Below are positions 39,218-39,294 of a stretch of DNA of 39,294 nt, in pieces (position 1 is the first letter of the stretch; each line of letters opens with the position of its first letter). A program made the translations under genes and the position numbers. The stretch covers positions 1 to 39,294 of the forward strand of contig CANQLX010000012.1 of the NCBI GenBank assembly GCA_947624835.1, in the 5' to 3' direction. A model generated the notes under the pieces. The model ran no database searches. It was given only the letters and a program-made list of their open reading frames with translations, and was not told the origin of the DNA. The stretch is from an uncultured Clostridia bacterium (lineage in GTDB: Bacteria; Bacillota; Clostridia; Oscillospirales; Acutalibacteraceae).

Positions 39218-39294
39218 CAATTTTGTACACCTGAATATTATAGGAAACAAATGACCCCCAAAAACCTATAAAAAATCCACAACCTTTCAGCTGC
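39218..39294. repeat. Right copy of the prophage-flanking direct repeat
   Basis: This is the second copy of 33085-33161, with three mismatches, and it runs to the last base of the window, so its full length is unknown. The part beyond the dif-like site matches sequence that is inside the prophage at the left end. Confidence 0.9.
39221..39248 (-). other. dif-like XerC/XerD site, right
   Basis: It is the same site as at 33088-33115 except for one base in the centre, which reads TATTCA instead of TATGCA on minus. The arms GTTTCCTATAA and GGTGTACAAAA are identical in the two copies. Confidence 0.65.

Larger units (their letters stand above)
33088..39248. mobile_element. Inovirus-like filamentous prophage, Xer-type ends
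   Basis: One repeat unit is 6133 bases (offset between the two terminal repeats), within the usual filamentous-phage size. Contents left to right: a repressor/NERD operon (minus), then on plus an SSB-like gene, two tiny membrane proteins, a major coat protein, a terminator, a Zot/pI ATPase, a pIII-like secreted protein, a pVI-like protein, a hairpin array, a Rep and a small overlapping gene. There is no integrase or transposase, and the ends carry a dif-like sequence, so host XerC/XerD is the likely recombinase. Base composition is visibly more A+T-rich than the host genes. No inactivating frameshift is apparent, so it could be active. Confidence 0.85.

Noticed and set aside
33088..39248. Integrative conjugative element or transposon
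   Set aside because: No integrase, transposase, relaxase with coupling protein or type IV secretion gene is present; the Zot, coat and Rep set fits a filamentous phage.

Overview
The window looks like a chromosomal segment of an anaerobic, endospore-forming, low-to-moderate GC Bacillota, most plausibly a gut Oscillospiraceae/Ruminococcaceae (an [Eubacterium] siraeum-like lineage is an inference, not shown). The grounds are a full spoIIIA operon, sigma-G, the [FeFe]-hydrogenase maturase HydG, a 2[4Fe-4S] ferredoxin, and the sepF-divIVA-ileS-lspA-rluD order typical of this group.

Layout. 1-1800 is a decayed accessory patch: an RHS/YD-repeat fragment, an ankyrin protein of the kind used as immunity, a frameshifted gene and a truncated YjcQ-like gene. 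Two tRNA-Ser genes follow (1903-2127, minus), then a gene-poor stretch. 3.0-10.8 kb holds two small conserved proteins, an icd-acn pair (minus) behind a promoter with a perfect 16-bp palindrome, an RpiR regulator with an HI0933-type flavoprotein, a broken flavodoxin-like gene and small DUF proteins. 10.98-16.08 kb is spoIIIAA-AH, ended by three 90-bp tandem repeats. 16.4-19.5 kb (minus) carries hydG and its small ACT-like regulator behind a promoter and a leader RNA with an intrinsic terminator, then sigG and a ferredoxin. A LysR regulator diverges from an alpha/beta hydrolase at 20.5 kb. 22.1-32.8 kb (plus) is a housekeeping run: corA, a uridine-phosphorylase-like gene, miaA, a HlyD-like membrane protein, yggS, sepF, divIVA, ileS, lspA, rluD.

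The most notable object is at 33.09-39.25 kb: a compact, A+T-rich filamentous (inovirus-like) prophage of about 6.1 kb. It has a Cro/CI-type repressor co-transcribed with a membrane-anchored NERD nuclease-like protein, a divergent promoter with two direct-repeat operators, a hairpin-rich non-coding block, a small ssDNA-binding-protein-like gene, two tiny membrane proteins, a signal-peptide major coat protein followed by a terminator, a Zot/pI assembly ATPase, a large secreted pIII-like protein with a C-terminal anchor, a pVI-like protein, a three-hairpin array and a Rep_trans-type replication initiator. It encodes no integrase. Its two ends are copies of a dif-like (XerC/XerD) sequence. Because the right-hand repeat continues to the window edge as phage-internal sequence, a second related prophage probably follows in tandem.
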